Of a stretch of DNA of 64,000 nt, positions 9,204-19,853 are shown piece after piece; position 1 is the stretch's first letter, and each line of letters opens with the position of its first letter. Position numbers and translations under genes: made by a program. The notes beneath the pieces were generated by a model. It ran no database searches, was not told the origin of the DNA, and saw only the letters and a list, made by a program, of their open reading frames with translations. Source of the DNA: Azorinus chamasolen (taxonomy: Eukaryota > Mollusca > Bivalvia > Cardiida > Solecurtidae); NCBI GenBank assembly GCA_963576725.1, contig OY755237.1, positions 67,467,472-67,531,471 of the forward strand. Reading direction: 5' to 3'.

Positions 9204-9685
9204 ATGATGCTATTAAGATTTTGAAACAAAATCAAAGCAATTTCAAACAATAACATTGATCAGACGACAAATATTTAGACAACGATCTGTGGCAGCGACA
9301 GGATCAACGTAAACTCTACCAGTCAACACCTTCCAAAAAAGATATTATCATCTAAATAAAGAAGTTTTGCCAAATATATTCCGATAGCTCCGACAAAATG
9401 TCGTCTGCAAGACATATCGGTCCGGGTTGCAAAACAACGGATAAGGGGCGTATGTGAAATATCAAATTCGTAATGTCTTCCCCAAACTGTATAATGTAAT
9501 CATGCAGTAAACTGTTATTAGAAGTGTTAGAATCTTCTTTTCGATACGATTCTGAAGAAGAGTTGTCACAATATATGATTCGGTGAAGAAATTAAGGAGG
9601 TATTCTTGATACAGTTTTAATTCAGTTACGGTAAAACTTGTCAGCAATGAATACCATAAATACGTCTAATTATTTGTTATATGAC

Positions 9686-9776
9686 ATGTGGTAGCTTAAT
9701 GCAGGACGGAAGTAATGCAGAAAGCTCCTCTAGGAGCTTTCTGCATTACTTTCGTCCTGCATTAAGCAACCACCTG
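9686..9776. mobile_element. family C palindrome
   Basis: GTGGTAGCTTAATGCAGGAC to its complement with apex GCTCCTCTAGGAGC. Terminal repeats are not preserved beyond ACGGTAAAACTTG near 9628. Confidence 0.75.
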
Positions 9777-10204
9777 TTCTTATATATCTTATTCTTATTA
9801 AATATAGGGTCGCAATAGGAAGATACTACTGTCTTTAATATATGCCACTGTCTTTGGATCAAAACTGTTTAAAAAGGTTATCAAAAAAAAAATGTCAAAG
9901 GACACGTAGTATACACAGGCAAGCCGATACAAATTTTGCGACATCGCTAGATCTGTCTTGGAGAATATCCAGTCGCAAGAATAAGTCATGAGGTGAATGA
10001 CATTTTACTGAAGTAGGGCAAGCGTGTGTATTGCTAGCCAGCCAATTAATATTCTTTTGAGAAATTTAGAAATAAATGACATTTCTATAAGCAGTAAGTG
10101 TAGCGAAAAATGGTAGACGGACATGTTTAGGTTTTAGATTCAGGTCGTTATTATGTTTAATCTGAAAGCGATAACTGTTAGAGATAAATACGGAGGTCAT
10201 TAAA

Positions 10205-10448
10205 GGAATCCTTTCCCTATTACAAACGCCTTTTTCACGCCTTTGTAAACAGAGCAGACCTAGATCATACTGCTCCTGTAGGAGCCGTATGATCAGGGTC
10301 TGCTCTGTTTGCTTATAAATTCATCTGACTCTACAGTTTCTATCAATACCAAAACATTCCAGGTTCATTATGCCGTACTAAACATTTAACTAATAAATAG
10401 TCATGATGTTATATTTTTTTCATGAATATTGAACAGGGAAAAGATTAA
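10205..10448 (+). mobile_element. family A element
   Basis: Left end AATCCTTTCCCTATTAC, short arm TTCACGCCTTTGTAAACAG, hairpin at 10245-10312 (apex GCTCCTGTAGGAGC), long arm with CTACAGTTTCTATCAATACC, right end GGGAAAAGATTAA. Confidence 0.8.
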
Positions 10449-10525
10449 GGTAGCGAGACACGTTCAGCGCGTCATCGGAAGTCTTTATGCATAAATTCCG
10501 CCTTTCATTAGAATCTCAGCTGCCA

Positions 10526-10770
10526 TTAACCATGTCCTTCATATAAACGTTTTTTTTTTCATGCATCTGCAAACAGAAGAGACCCAGATCAGACGGCTCT
10601 TATAGGAACCGCCTGGTCTGGATCTGCTCTGTTTACTTATTGAATTTGAAAGATCTGCTTCTTTACTTTCCAAAATGGCTACAATGTCCCACCTTCCATA
10701 TTTCATTATAACTATTGTGTCTAAGAACATTCATATTAGATAGTATGTACTGTGCATGAACTAACCTAAT
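10526..10770 (+). mobile_element. family A' element
   Basis: Left end TTAACCATGTCCTTCATATA, hairpin at 10569-10636 with a weakened apex (GCTCTTATAGGAACC), A' long arm with CAAAATGGCTACAATG and CATTATAACTATTGTG. The right boundary is uncertain. Confidence 0.7.
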
Positions 10771-10925
10771 TCAGCCAAAAAGTGTGCCAATATTCAGAAT
10801 TATAAGCAATCCGGTTGAAAATGAAATAAAGAAAGATGTCAGGAGAAACAAAGAAAAATGAAAATAATTGAAAGAAGAAAGAAAACAGAGAAAGAAAGAA
10901 TAAGTGGTATGCACGTCTATATGTA

Positions 10926-11242
10926 CAGTTGAACTTCGATATCTCGAACTTCAGTGGACCATTCACATTAGTTCAAGATAACAGAAATCCGAGTTATCCA
11001 ATTTCTGATGTGGACACTTTCTAAAGTTCACAGCTTAATGCAGGTCTAAATAAATAGTAGGAGCTGTATGAGCGTTCAGCATTACTTTAAACTTGCATTT
11101 AAGCTGTTACACGTGTTTCTAGATATGCGTAGTTATACATTTTAGAGCAATTCTGTATTGTACGTTTTGGAAGGACTGGACTTTTAGTTCGAGTTATCTC
11201 GAAGTTCGAGTTATCCGATTTCGAGATATGGAAGTTCAACTG
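10926..11242. mobile_element. pogo/Tigger-like MITE, TA-flanked (317 bp)
   Basis: The left end CAGTTGAACTTCGATATCTC and the complement of the right end (CAGTTGAACTTCCATATCTC) are inverted repeats, with TA on each side. A second inner repeat CTCGAACTTC also occurs in both arms. The centre is an eroded C-type palindrome (CAGCTTAATGCAGGTC ... TTGCATTTAAGCTG). A sister copy is at 31415-31713. Confidence 0.8.
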
Positions 11243-11266
11243 TATTCATATCTAACAAAGGCATAT

Positions 11267-11491
11267 ATAACCCATTCCTCCAAAGGCTATTTATAGATCC
11301 AGTCACTTTGAATAAATTTACCCAAAAGGAGCATTAACTACAGAAAATGAAAATTTTGGAATTTTGTAGTTTGAAACCATTGTGATAAATGGAGCATTTG
11401 CTCCTATAGGAGCAAATGCTCTATTTATCACAATGGTTTCAAAAGGTAACTTTTATAGAGGTGTAGAAAGGCGTATTCATGGAGGAAAGGG
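11267..11491 (+). mobile_element. family D element
   Basis: Left end ATAACCCATTCCTCCAAAGG, body with GAATAAATTTACCCAAAAGG, a 68-bp near-perfect palindrome at 11373-11440 with apex GCTCCTATAGGAGC, right end GGAGGAAAGGG. The right TTAA is lost. Confidence 0.85.
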
Positions 11492-11668
11492 ATCCACAGA
11501 GTAGAACCAGATCAGGATATGCTCTGTTTGCTTATGATAAGCTAGTTTATGATGATTCTATAGTTTTAGCCATGGCCAAAGAGTCACGTGTCCATGCGCT
11601 ATTATAACTGTTATACTCTACATGATGTCATTATATCTTACACGGGTATTCATGGAATAAAGGGTTAA
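11492..11668 (+). mobile_element. family A element with collapsed hairpin
   Basis: ACAGAGTAGAACCAGATCA is joined directly to GGATATGCTCTGTTTGC, so the inner stem and apex are gone. The long arm follows and ends GGAATAAAGGGTTAA. Confidence 0.7.
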
Positions 11669-11710
11669 TTCACATGACCCGTTGCAATGGACGGATCTAT
11701 GGTTACCTTG

Positions 11711-11857
11711 GCAACCAGTTTGCTTCCAGATTAGACCCCGAGTAACTCGGCGTTTGTCACGTAAATGTTTGACACACCATTTAGAAAAGAAATAAAAAAC
11801 AACTTAAGCAGACGACATTGTATGCAGACGAAAACTGTTTGGCGCCCAAAAAGTTAA
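11711..11857 (+). mobile_element. degraded family B2 element
   Basis: A hairpin remnant (CAGTTTGCTTCCAGATTAGA ... CTCGGCGTTTGTCACG), arm words AAGCAGACGACATTG and TATGCAGACGAAAAC, right end GCCCAAAAAGTTAA. Confidence 0.6.
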
Positions 11858-12232
11858 ACCTTGACGAAGGTTGTATTATATATTGTGATGACAATACATT
11901 TAGTTTGTTGTTGAGCTTTTATCAAGGTCGTCATTAAGTAAACATTTCTTTATAAAGTTCGCGTGCAGTTACGCGCGTGAGATACAAACACATCTCACGC
12001 GACATATTTGTTAAAATTCACATTTATCCTGTCGCACGGAATATTATTCCAAAATGAACAGGTTTTTTGTTTTTTCTTGGTTTACGTTCTTAAAATTAAC
12101 ATTTTTGAAAACTATTGTCCACTGTGAGGAATCAAAACATCGAAGAAACAGACGCTGTTGAAGTCAACAGATCGCCGTGAATTTATCAGCTTAACGGTTG
12201 TTCTTATAAAGATTCGTTCCCCGCAATTAGTT

Positions 12233-12438
12233 AATGTTAACCCCCTCTAAAGCGAACATTGAAGCGTGAATCAATGTCAGCCTGTAAGAAAGCTGGCAGC
12301 TTAATGCAGGATGAAAGTCATGCAGAAAGCTCCTACGGGAGCTTTCTGCATGACTTTAATCCTGCATTAAGAAGCTACCCGTATATAAATATCTCTCAAC
12401 TATTCGTCACTTAACGGTCGGTTTTGAGAGACGTTGCT
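12233..12438. mobile_element. family C element
   Basis: Left end near TTAACCCCCTCTAAAGCGAA (CAG lost), right end GGTTTTGAGAGACGTTGCTG. The inner palindrome TTAATGCAGGATGAAAGTCA to its complement occupies 12301-12370 with apex GCTCCTACGGGAGC. Confidence 0.75.
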
Positions 12439-12585
12439 GTACTGTAGCATTGGCAGGCAGATCTATTTTACTGACAGAAGCTTGTCTTAATTCCAACTAG
12501 AGACAAATACAGCCGTGGGAAAAAGTTGTAAATGACCTGTCAAGTGGAAAAATGTCGAAACATTAAAATGCATTATTTATCAACC

Positions 12586-12835
12586 TTAACCCTTCGCTTG
12601 CTATTCACGTCAATCTACCTACCTGTAAATAGTGATGACCCAGATGAGACAGCTCCTGCAGGAGCTGTCTCATCAGGGTCTGCACTATTTACAAGTTGAT
12701 TGTGCAACCAGTACACTCCACAGCAGTGATTGCACAGCGAAATACTTGTACACATTGAAGATATGTGTAATTATACAACAGGGCGTGGGTAAAGAAGGAG
12801 AAATGTATTTTAAAATTCAGCAAGAGAAGGGTTAA
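12586..12835 (+). mobile_element. family G element (250 bp), complete
   Basis: TTAA at both ends: TTAACCCTTCGCTTGCTATT ... CAAGAGAAGGGTTAA. The 68-bp hairpin at 12625-12692 runs GTAAATAGTGATGACCCAGA to TGCACTATTTAC with apex GCTCCTGCAGGAGC and the same unpaired position as A and B. The other two copies (20024-20273 and 58553-58802) are also 250 bp. Confidence 0.9.
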
Positions 12836-12892
12836 ACTTGTCTTGAGAATCTCAACTCTCATCGTGCTATGTACGACGTGACGTATACGTAT

Positions 12893-13068
12893 GCGGACAG
12901 CTTGGATCCAGATGAGACAATGAATAACTTGGCATCTCATCAGGATCCAAGCAGTTTCACACTCGATCAGTACTTTCTCAAAAGTTAGAATGAATTTGAG
13001 GTGTAAGAAAACCTAACAACAGATCAGGGTTTCAGGAGACATCATTTTTTAAGAACGATAAGTGTTAA
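12893..13068 (+). mobile_element. family B element
   Basis: The hairpin at 12893-12958 (CGGACAGCTTGGATCCAGAT ... GGATCCAAGCAGTTTC) has a weakened inner stem. The long arm with CACTCGATCAGTACTTTCTC follows and ends AAGTGTTAA. Confidence 0.7.
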
Positions 13069-13179
13069 AAATCCCATTGATGAATCAGAATTGGTGCCAG
13101 AATGAGTCTGCAAGATTACAATATGACCTTTTAGTACTGACATGCAATTTTCTTTTACACCAAATGATATGAGTGTGCA

Positions 13180-13480
13180 TTAAACCCTATCTAAAGCGAC
13201 CATAAAATAAGTCTTATTCTGTTTTAACCCATTCCCTCATAGGCTACGTTTAGACCCAACCTCTGAATTATAATCTACTGAAAAGGAGCATTACTTTTAC
13301 TAGAAAACTAGATTTATTTTAGAATTGTGCTATTTATGGAGCAAATGCTGTATTTATCACAAAGGTTTCAAAAAAGGACTTTCATAGAGGTGTCAAAAGG
13401 CGTCAATATGGGGGATGGGTTAATACAGGGGGCACAGCTTTCTGCGTGAACTTTACCTGCATTATGCGTTCGCTATAGCG
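13180..13480. mobile_element. family C host, interrupted by family D
   Basis: Left terminal sequence TAAACCCTATCTAAAGCGAC. After the insert, TTAATACAGGGGGCACAGCT and TTTCTGCGTGAACTTTACCT continue a C palindrome whose right end is lost at the next element. Confidence 0.6.
13224..13423 (+). mobile_element. family D element nested in C
   Basis: TTAACCCATTCCCTCATAGG ... GGGGGATGGGTTAA, TTAA on both sides. The left hairpin arm and apex are deleted, leaving GGAGCAAATGCTGTATTTAT and AAAGGTTTC. It sits at the same TTAA position of the C stem as the copy at 1264. Confidence 0.8.
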
Positions 13481-13665
13481 TTAAATCCTTCCTCGTCTAA
13501 TCAAGATCTGACTCACATTTGCAAACAGCTTGGATCAAGATGAGATGCCGAGTAACTCGGCATCTCACCAAGAACGAAGCTATTTGGCACTCGGTCAATA
13601 GTTTCTCAAAAACTTGATCGAATCGGAAGGAGTCAAATAGCACAATTTTATCCAAATTTACAGGG
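13481..13665 (+). mobile_element. family B element
   Basis: Left end TTAAATCCTTCCTCGTC, short arm GATCTGACTCACATTTGC, hairpin at 13521-13587 with inner stem GAGATGCCGAG / CTCGGCATCTC (both arms carry T/A instead of the usual C/G), then GGCACTCGGTCAATAGTTTC and CTTGATCGAATCGGAAG. Confidence 0.75.
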
Positions 13666-13813
13666 TTGAACGGTGTGGCTCCAGACTAGATGTCGCGTCT
13701 ATGGTTTTGTTATAGTGAAAGAAAAGTAGGCCTACCACCCTGCTTTGTTTATTTGAATCATGTAGAAAAAAACCTGTAAATCAGAAATATCGAGGTAACC
13801 CAGTAAAAAGATT

Positions 13814-13886
13814 TGGAGAATCCGGGTATCGATCCCGGTACCTCTCACATGCTAAGCGAGCGCTCTACCACTTGAGCTAATTCCCC
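13814..13886 (-). tRNA. tRNA-Ala(AGC)
   Basis: A 73-base tRNA gene (72-base acceptor-to-acceptor body plus the discriminator A), no intron, no encoded CCA. It folds as a full cloverleaf: acceptor GGGGAAT / ATTCTCC with the G3-U70 alanine identity pair, D arm, anticodon loop TTAGCAT with AGC, T arm CCGGG/CCCGG. Box A (TAGCTCAAGTGG) and box B (GGGATCGATACC) are intact, so RNA polymerase III transcription is expected. A run of five T follows on the minus strand. Confidence 0.95.
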
Positions 13887-14100
13887 GATGCTCATAGGTA
13901 AATTACCTGTAGGTATTGTTACAGACATCCCGCCCCCTCCCTCCACCTCCTCACCTACCAAAATATATACATGTATTCTTAGTGCATGTAATCCTGGTAG
14001 ATGTGCCATGGGGGAAGGTAACAGTAACGTCTAGTGTAAGAAACAATACAATACTGTGAGATAAAATTAGTTTACACAGTGTCCTCTTCCGTGACAATAT

Positions 14101-14180
14101 CTCTGTGAAACCTCTCTAAACCGAACACTTAAACGGAGGTCTTTCAGACTGGGTGGTAGCTTAAACTTTAGCCTGCATAG
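14101..14180. mobile_element. family C left-end remnant
   Basis: GTGAAACCTCTCTAAACCGA followed by GGGTGGTAGCTTAAAC: a terminal repeat and the beginning of a palindrome, truncated. Confidence 0.4.
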
Positions 14181-14265
14181 CAATTCATTTTTACAGAAAT
14201 TTTCACAAGCTGTATTTTCAAAATTCAAGCAATAATCCAAGTGTCTACTAAAATGCAATCAGGAT

Positions 14266-14333
14266 GTCAAACAGTTTGGATCCTGATGAGACGCCGAGTT
14301 ACTCGGCGTCTCATCTGGATCCAAACTGTTTGC
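14266..14333 (-). mobile_element. family B hairpin, intact
   Basis: A 68-base palindrome GTCAAACAGTTTGGATCC ... GGATCCAAACTGTTTGC with GAGACGCCGAG / CTCGGCGTCTC around TTA. It has the single CCTGA / CCAGA mismatch. TTAA at 14373 may be the element end. Confidence 0.85.
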
Positions 14334-14394
14334 AAAGTTATACACCAATCCGCATACATAGCAGGCTAAAGGTTAATGAAAGGTGAAAATAAAT

Positions 14395-14561
14395 CGAATT
14401 TAGACAGAAGAATTGAGATATTTTTTGGCTAGTGTCTGCTTATTGCAGAGTAAAGTCATGCAGAAAGCTTTCTGTATGAGTTTCACCCTGCATTAAGCTG
14501 CCATCTGTATAAAGAGATTTAAATTCTTCTTTTAAAAAGTTTGGTGTATAGAGGTTTTTCT
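14395..14561. mobile_element. family C element with deleted apex
   Basis: CTGCTTATTGCAGAGTAAAG, then TCATGCAGAAAGCTTTCTG (apex GCTCCTATAGGAGC missing), then TTTCACCCTGCATTAAGC and right end AGAGGTTTTTCTG. Confidence 0.65.
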
Positions 14562-14878
14562 GTATACATTTTGCTTGAAAAAAAAGATATTTCGTTTGAT
14601 TGTTTTGAGAAATCCCCCTTTTTTAAATATCAACGAATAGATCTATAACAAGAATGGATTATGCACTGTGTTATAGTTTCTACTTTTTGTCTATTTTGTT
14701 GCTGTGTTTATACCTACATGTGTAACTTCGATCGGAATAAGATTGTGCGGAAATTAGTCACTCTCTTGCACTCGGTTACATTACATATATGTACATGTAT
14801 GTGAGAGTAACGAACGACAACTCTGCTTGGAGATTGGAAATTAGAGAATCTAGTTTCAACTGAAAAAATAAATAAATT

Positions 14879-14951
14879 TGGAGAATCCGGGTATCGATCC
14901 CGGTACCTCTCACATGCTAAGCGAGCGCTCTACCACTTGAGCTAATTCCCC
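14879..14951 (-). tRNA. tRNA-Ala(AGC)
   Basis: Identical over all 73 bases to the copy at 13814. The minus-strand downstream T run is six long within AATTTATTTATTTTTTC. The flanking sequence differs from the other copies, so it is not a simple tandem duplicate. Confidence 0.95.
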
Positions 14952-15108
14952 AGTCGATAAAATACTCAACATTACAACAATTCGACAGGTGTGCCTGTCT
15001 TAACATTTTCAAAATGTTTTGGAAAATCCTGAAATAATGATATAAAAAATGTGTATGAAATAAATCCGACACCTAGAGTTTGTCTCTGAAGAGAAATAGA
15101 ACATGCTT

Positions 15109-15493
15109 TTTAACGTTAAGAGTAAACCCAGATAAGACGGCTCTCGTAGGAGACGTCAGGGTCAGGCTCTGCACTGCTTGTTGATGGAATGATATAGATC
15201 TGTATCCATGCTTATAAAACGTTTAATTGAGTCTGGGCTCGTTCTCAAGTTTTTGATTGGTCAGATTTGAGCCAGAGGCTTGAGACGAACTCAGACTCGA
15301 CTAAAAAGTTTTATAAGCATGGACCCTGATTCTACAGTTTCTGTCATGGCCAATCGTTCTGTGTGCATGTGTCATTATAAAAAAAATATAGAGAATCTAT
15401 CTATAGAGAATCTATTCTTATTTACGTCATGTATAATTACGTCATGTCATTGTTGATAAGACGAATATTCACGACGTAGATCTAGAGAGTTAA
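15109..15493 (+). mobile_element. family A element interrupted by F
   Basis: The hairpin remnant GTAAACCCAGATAAGACGGC ... CAGGCTCTGCACTGCTTG and GATATAGATCTG are followed by the F insert. The long arm then resumes with TTCTACAGTTTCTGTCATGG and ends near GAGAGTTAA. Confidence 0.65.
15205..15323. mobile_element. family F foldback element
   Basis: Ends TCCATGCTTATAAAACG and its complement GTTTTATAAGCATGGA. The inner arms are GAGTCTGGGCTCGTTCTCAA and CGAACTCAGACTCGAC. The interior holds TTGATTGGTCAGATTTGAGC. This copy has lost part of one arm (119 bp against 172 bp in the other two). Confidence 0.8.
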
Positions 15494-15661
15494 ACAATAA
15501 AACAGATCTAGAATCTACTGTTGACGAAACTTTGCTCAGCATGTTAATGGGTAATACTTTGAAGTATCTGCAGCTTCTAATCTGCCTATGATACATGCCT
15601 ATAAAGTATGTCATGCCCATTAGATCTAGATCTACAGATGTTTAGTGACAAAAAAATATAT

Positions 15662-15734
15662 TGGAGAATCCGGGTATCGATCCCGGTACCTCTCACATGC
15701 TAAGCGAGCGCTCTACCACTTGAGCTAATTCCCC
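15662..15734 (-). tRNA. tRNA-Ala(AGC)
   Basis: The same 73-base sequence as the copies at 13814 and 14879. A run of seven T lies a few bases downstream on the minus strand. It is the third gene of a loose minus-strand trio spaced about 1.07 and 0.78 kb. Confidence 0.95.
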
Positions 15735-15895
15735 AGTATGACGCTTCGGTCTTAAACTGCTAATTTAAATAATTCACTTTTTTTTTAGAAAAAAAAGTTC
15801 ATAACACAGCCTTATGACGTCATAAACAAACATTTGACGTTATATAATGCGTCCTCAAATCCATGCGTCCTTATGTCACTGTATGTATATGTCTC

Positions 15896-15978
15896 TGGCT
15901 TTATGCAGGACGAAAACAATGCAGACATCTCCTTTAGAACCTTTCCGCATTACTTTCATCCTGCATTAAGCAACCACC
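15896..15978. mobile_element. family C palindrome, diverged
   Basis: GGCTTTATGCAGGACGAAAA to ACTTTCATCCTGCATTAAGC with a decayed apex CTCCTTTAGAACC. Confidence 0.6.
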
Positions 15979-16129
15979 TAGTAGTTAAGCAATGATGGTC
16001 CGTCGAAGAGACATCGATTTAGCCAGCGTTTGAAAACATGGGCTGATCAATAATATGTAATTTATGATGACTTGGTAGTGTGGTGTGGTGTTTCTGACTG
16101 TCAAATCGAATGTAGAATCTATGTATGTA

Positions 16130-16278
16130 TGCATAATTATCAGAGCTACAGATAAAGGTGCGTACCCAAATACTAAAGTCAACTCGTTATTTCTCCACCA
16201 AATCCTATACTAGCTGTGACCACTCTCGACGAGACGACTATATAGAGAGTGGCCAAAGTGTAGGGTTTGGTGGAGGAA
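16130..16278. mobile_element. family H element
   Basis: CAGAGCTACAGATAAAGGTG lies at the left; this is the terminal sequence of H at 32574-32767 in opposite orientation. The palindrome TTCTCCACCAAATCC ... GGGTTTGGTGGAGG spans 16191-16278 around GTGACCACTCTCGACGAGAC. Confidence 0.65.
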
Positions 16279-16955
16279 AACTATTCTTGAAAATGTTGAA
16301 ATTTACGCATCTTATCTGGACCTCTGCAAAATATTGATCGAGTTTAAAGTTCAATCATATTAATAATTTTGATCATGAGATATTGCACAAAATGTTTAAT
16401 CTCGTAATAATATCACAATTACGATCATATGAGCGTGCATCATGCTAGCAGGTGGTTAGGCTATCTGCCCTGACCTGATTCAAACCGCAAACAGATCGAT
16501 ATTTAAGTCACACATAGATTCCGAATGATTTTGGAATTCGATTATCTGTAAATAATCTGTTTATCTGTTGCAGGTCTAATCTGAGATTATAGTTTGTGAT
16601 TTTGTGTTTGCTTACTATTTTGGGAAACATTCTTCTACAATTGCCGGAATTTTTCGCCTGGGAGGTTCTGCAGATCCCTTTGGCAGATATGTACCTAGTA
16701 TACCCGAAAATCCAATAACAAAACATGGTGATGTATTGAAGAAGATTGCGACCTCTCACCCTTTATCTAGCATAGGCTCGAAACATTGAAAGGCCGAATG
16801 GAACGGGTATTATTCACGCGAAACTTGTAAACAAACAAAGACATGTTTTTAACACTTAATACACTAAGTAATTGTTGTCGGCAAAGTATGTCATCTGCCA
16901 ACAAATCTTAATGTCCTTTTACTTCATCGTTTTTCAAAGACCACACTCAGAATAT

Positions 16956-17020
16956 CAAGCAGTTTGGATCCTGATGAGACGCCGAGTTAACTCGGCATCT
17001 CATCTGGATCCAAACTGCTT
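16956..17020 (-). mobile_element. family B hairpin
   Basis: CAAGCAGTTTGGATCCTGAT ... GGATCCAAACTGCTT. The stem has GACGCC on one side and GGCATC on the other, a single-arm change that opens one pair. Confidence 0.75.
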
Positions 17021-17365
17021 CCATATGTAATCAATAACTTGCCGCTAGCGTGCAAGAAGTTAGAGCATAAATGTTCATGTATCTGTGTGCTCTTATTGTA
17101 TCGATATTCAGGCAAGATACGAGAAAATGATAAGAATGCGGCGCATAGTAGCCTAAATACCACAGGGTATAATCATTTGGATTCTAGATAAGAGATAGGG
17201 GAAGATAAGTTGTAATATATGTCAAAATATTTCGGTTTGTAAGTTTCCAAAACAATGTCTATCCTTTAGCACTTTAATAAGCAAGTGTCCAAAAGCCGAA
17301 TAACATCGCAGGCTATTTATTTTCGTGGACAATAATTCTCGCTTTTTCTTTTATTCGAATATCGA

Positions 17366-17427
17366 TGAGTTTGGACCCTGTTGAGACACCGAATCACTCG
17401 GCGTTTCATCAGGATCCACGTTAATTG
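17366..17427 (-). mobile_element. family B hairpin, degraded
   Basis: GAGTTTGGACCCTGTTGAGA ... CGTTTCATCAGGATCC; the outer right arm is lost. Confidence 0.5.
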
Positions 17428-17591
17428 CCGAGGTCATGATGAATACGACCCAACCTTGCTAAACGCTATGGTATGCTCTTCTTTACTAGCTAATAATCAT
17501 TGCAGAAAATGAATGAAAGAACGCACTTAGATTTTTGTAAACATTATACACAACAACCATGCTCATGCTAAGAGCATCATGACTGAAATTG

Positions 17592-17720
17592 GCAATCAGA
17601 TTGGGTCCGGATGAGATGCCGAGTAAACTCGGCATCTCGTCCGGATCCAAGCTGTTTGACACTCGGTCAGTAGTGTCTGAAACGTTTGATCGAGTCAAAA
17701 GTCCAGTAGAGTTTAACATA
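17592..17720 (+). mobile_element. family B element (hairpin plus long arm)
   Basis: The hairpin at 17592-17660 has the stem GATGCCGAG / CTCGGCATC (paired change against GACGCC/GGCGTC) and CCGGATGAG / CTCGTCCGG at the usually unpaired position. The long arm follows: GACACTCGGTCAGTAG, GTTTGATCGAGTC. Confidence 0.75.
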
Positions 17721-18014
17721 TCAGATATTGAGCAAACAGTGTTTTTTCAGTATTTGAAGGACTAATATAGTGTACTTATGTGCACACAATAGAAACGAAT
17801 ACCAGAGTATGTTAATTGTTCACACTTGTGTTACAATTCTTACTGATCTAAACAAAGTCCTTCTTTCATGCAATTATGACATTGTAAACACAAAACGAAA
17901 GGAATTCTCCGTCGAAAAAAACTAAGTCAATTGTACGAGAATGCCTTTGTCGAAATATGTGTCTGTTTTGAAGACAGTCATGTGTCTGTGTTTATCATAA
18001 TCCACAGAAGACAA

Positions 18015-18235
18015 TTAACTCTTTACTTAATAAATATTCATGTAAGATATAATCACATCGTGCATATTAATTAGATGGGGTTTACAATGGTATACGAACG
18101 CGTGGAGTATTGGCATTGCCAGAAAGTATAGAATCGAACCAGATATATATTATTTCATAAGAAAACTGAGCATACCCTGGGAAGACAGTTTTTGCATGAC
18201 ACACCTGATCTGGGTCTACTTTATACTTATTATTA
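18015..18235 (-). mobile_element. degraded family A element
   Basis: Left end TTAACTCTTTACTTAATAAA, long arm ATATTCATGTAAGATATAAT, hairpin remnant at 18161-18229 without a recognisable apex. Confidence 0.55.
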
Positions 18236-18272
18236 AGCGAAATTTCATTTGTTGAACACTAGATTTTTATAC

Positions 18273-18421
18273 AGCAGGTAGTTGCTTAATGCAGAGCAAA
18301 AGTAAAGCAAAAAGCTCCAATAGGAGCTTTGTGCATTACTTAAGACCTGCGTTAAGCTGCGACTTGTCTTAAACAACCAGAATTAGACCTCTTACATGCT
18401 CGCGTAAGACAGGTTCTACTG
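18273..18421. mobile_element. family C element
   Basis: The palindrome GCAGGTAGTTGCTTAATGCA to GCGTTAAGCTGCGACTTG has apex GCTCCAATAGGAGC. The right terminal region GTAAGACAGGTTCTACTG is preserved. Confidence 0.65.
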
Positions 18422-18714
18422 AACTTCAATAATGCGTAGCTATGAAGTATAGGATTAATAATAATGACTGAACTTAATGCTGATTGTTTTCAGAATAGTC
18501 ATATTCATTTGTGGTATGTATAGTCTCTTATAATTCTTTATAGAATGACTGTATACATAGTCTGATAATTTATCTATACATGTTTGTTGTTACTGTATAC
18601 AGATGAGACTGAAATAAATATAAATAATGAATAAAAGAACCATGCAAATACTTAAGCTATAACAAAACAACGAAACGATAAGAATCCAGCAACAACCACA
18701 ACTACGCAAGTAAT

Positions 18715-18960
18715 CTAACCCTTTACTCCACCCGCCTTTCTACACATTTGCCAACAGAATATACCCAGATCAGACGGCTCCTGAAGAAGCCGTCTGATCA
18801 GGGTCTGCTATGTTTGCTTTTGAAATATTTTAGATCTGATTCTACCATGTCTAAACTTTCCTGTGTCCATATATTATTCTAAAAAATACTCTAATGTATA
18901 TTCATGATGTCATTATTCTCTTGTCGCACGTGACATTGAATATTATATACAGAAAAGCAT
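18715..18960 (+). mobile_element. family A element
   Basis: Left end TCTAACCCTTTACTCC, short arm CGCCTTTCTACACATTTGC, 68-bp hairpin at 18750-18817 (apex GCTCCTGAAGAAGC), long arm CATGATGTCATTATTCTC. The right end is eroded. Confidence 0.75.
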
Positions 18961-19002
18961 ATCCACAGCGGCTAAAAAATAAGCCTAAATCTATGTTTAT
19001 AG

Positions 19003-19082
19003 CTTAATGCAGTAGCTTAATGCAGACCGAAGTTGTACAGAAAACTCCTCCAGAAGGACGTTCGTCCTGCCTTAAGCAACAA
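19003..19082. mobile_element. degraded family C palindrome
   Basis: TAGCTTAATGCAG occurs twice in a row (19003-19024), followed by a decayed stem and CTGCCTTAAGCAAC. Confidence 0.45.
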
Positions 19083-19159
19083 TTGACTCTCATTCTAGGA
19101 CAAGTAATACAGAAAGCTCCTTTGGAGTGATTATATAGATGCATTGTGCTACCCCATAC

Positions 19160-19372
19160 TCTATAAAACGCTTCTATATGCCTTTGGAAATTGAGTAGAC
19201 CCAGATCAGGGTCTGCTCTGTTTGCTTATGAAATAATATAGATATGAATTTTCAGTTTCTACCATGGCCAAAACAAAACCTACCGTGTCCATCTGCCATT
19301 AAACAAATAAACTAATTAATATTCATGATGTCAATGAAACTCACACAAATATTCATGGAATAAAGGGCTAAT
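19160..19372 (+). mobile_element. family A element with collapsed hairpin
   Basis: GAGTAGACCCAGATCAGGGT runs straight into CTGCTCTGTTTGC: the outer 18-20 bp of each arm remain and the inner stem and apex are gone. The long arm ends GGAATAAAGGGCTAA. Confidence 0.7.
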
Positions 19373-19429
19373 ACAAGCGTTACCTATATGTACACAGTGC
19401 AAATGCTTGAATTCAGCAAAGCATTGCCG

Positions 19430-19790
19430 AGTGGTAGAAGCTGGGAATCAAACACACAATGTTGAGAATGTTTTCGTAAACGGCGCAATATTATATTCTC
19501 ATGATAGCTGGGAACGAAGCAAACATGATGAGACCATTCAAATAATGTATTCCGATGAACGCTGGGAACCAAGCAAACATGATGAGAAAACGTTTGAGCC
19601 TAAAACCTCAGAATGTACGATGATGATAGCTGGGAACCAAGCAAACATACTGATAAAATGGTTGAGCCTGAAGTCGAAGATTGTTTTACGATGAAAGCTA
19701 GGATCTAAGCAAACATGTTCAGAATGTTTGAGTCTAAAATCCTAGAATGTATACTGATGGGAGCCGGTTACGAAGGAAACGTGATCTATA
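19430..19790 (+). repeat. degenerate tandem repeat, about 6 units of 55-70 bp
   Basis: Each unit contains a form of AGCTGGGAACCAAGCAAACA followed by TGATGAGA and then TTGAGCCTAAAA. The units are diverged. They create a 95-codon open frame with repeated peptide words, which I regard as incidental. Confidence 0.7.
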
Positions 19791-19853
19791 ACATTTTTAG
19801 CATTACTGGTTTGTGGTCAATGCTCTTTATCCATTTACTCAATAGGTGACTTA

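Noticed and set aside
16440..16475. Possible C palindrome start (GCAGGTGGTTAGGC)
   Set aside because: Only one arm word is present and no complementary arm follows within 200 bases.
19407..19694. 95-codon frame with repeated peptide words
   Set aside because: A by-product of the degenerate tandem repeat at 19430-19790, whose unit length is not a constant multiple of three and whose frame breaks after four units.
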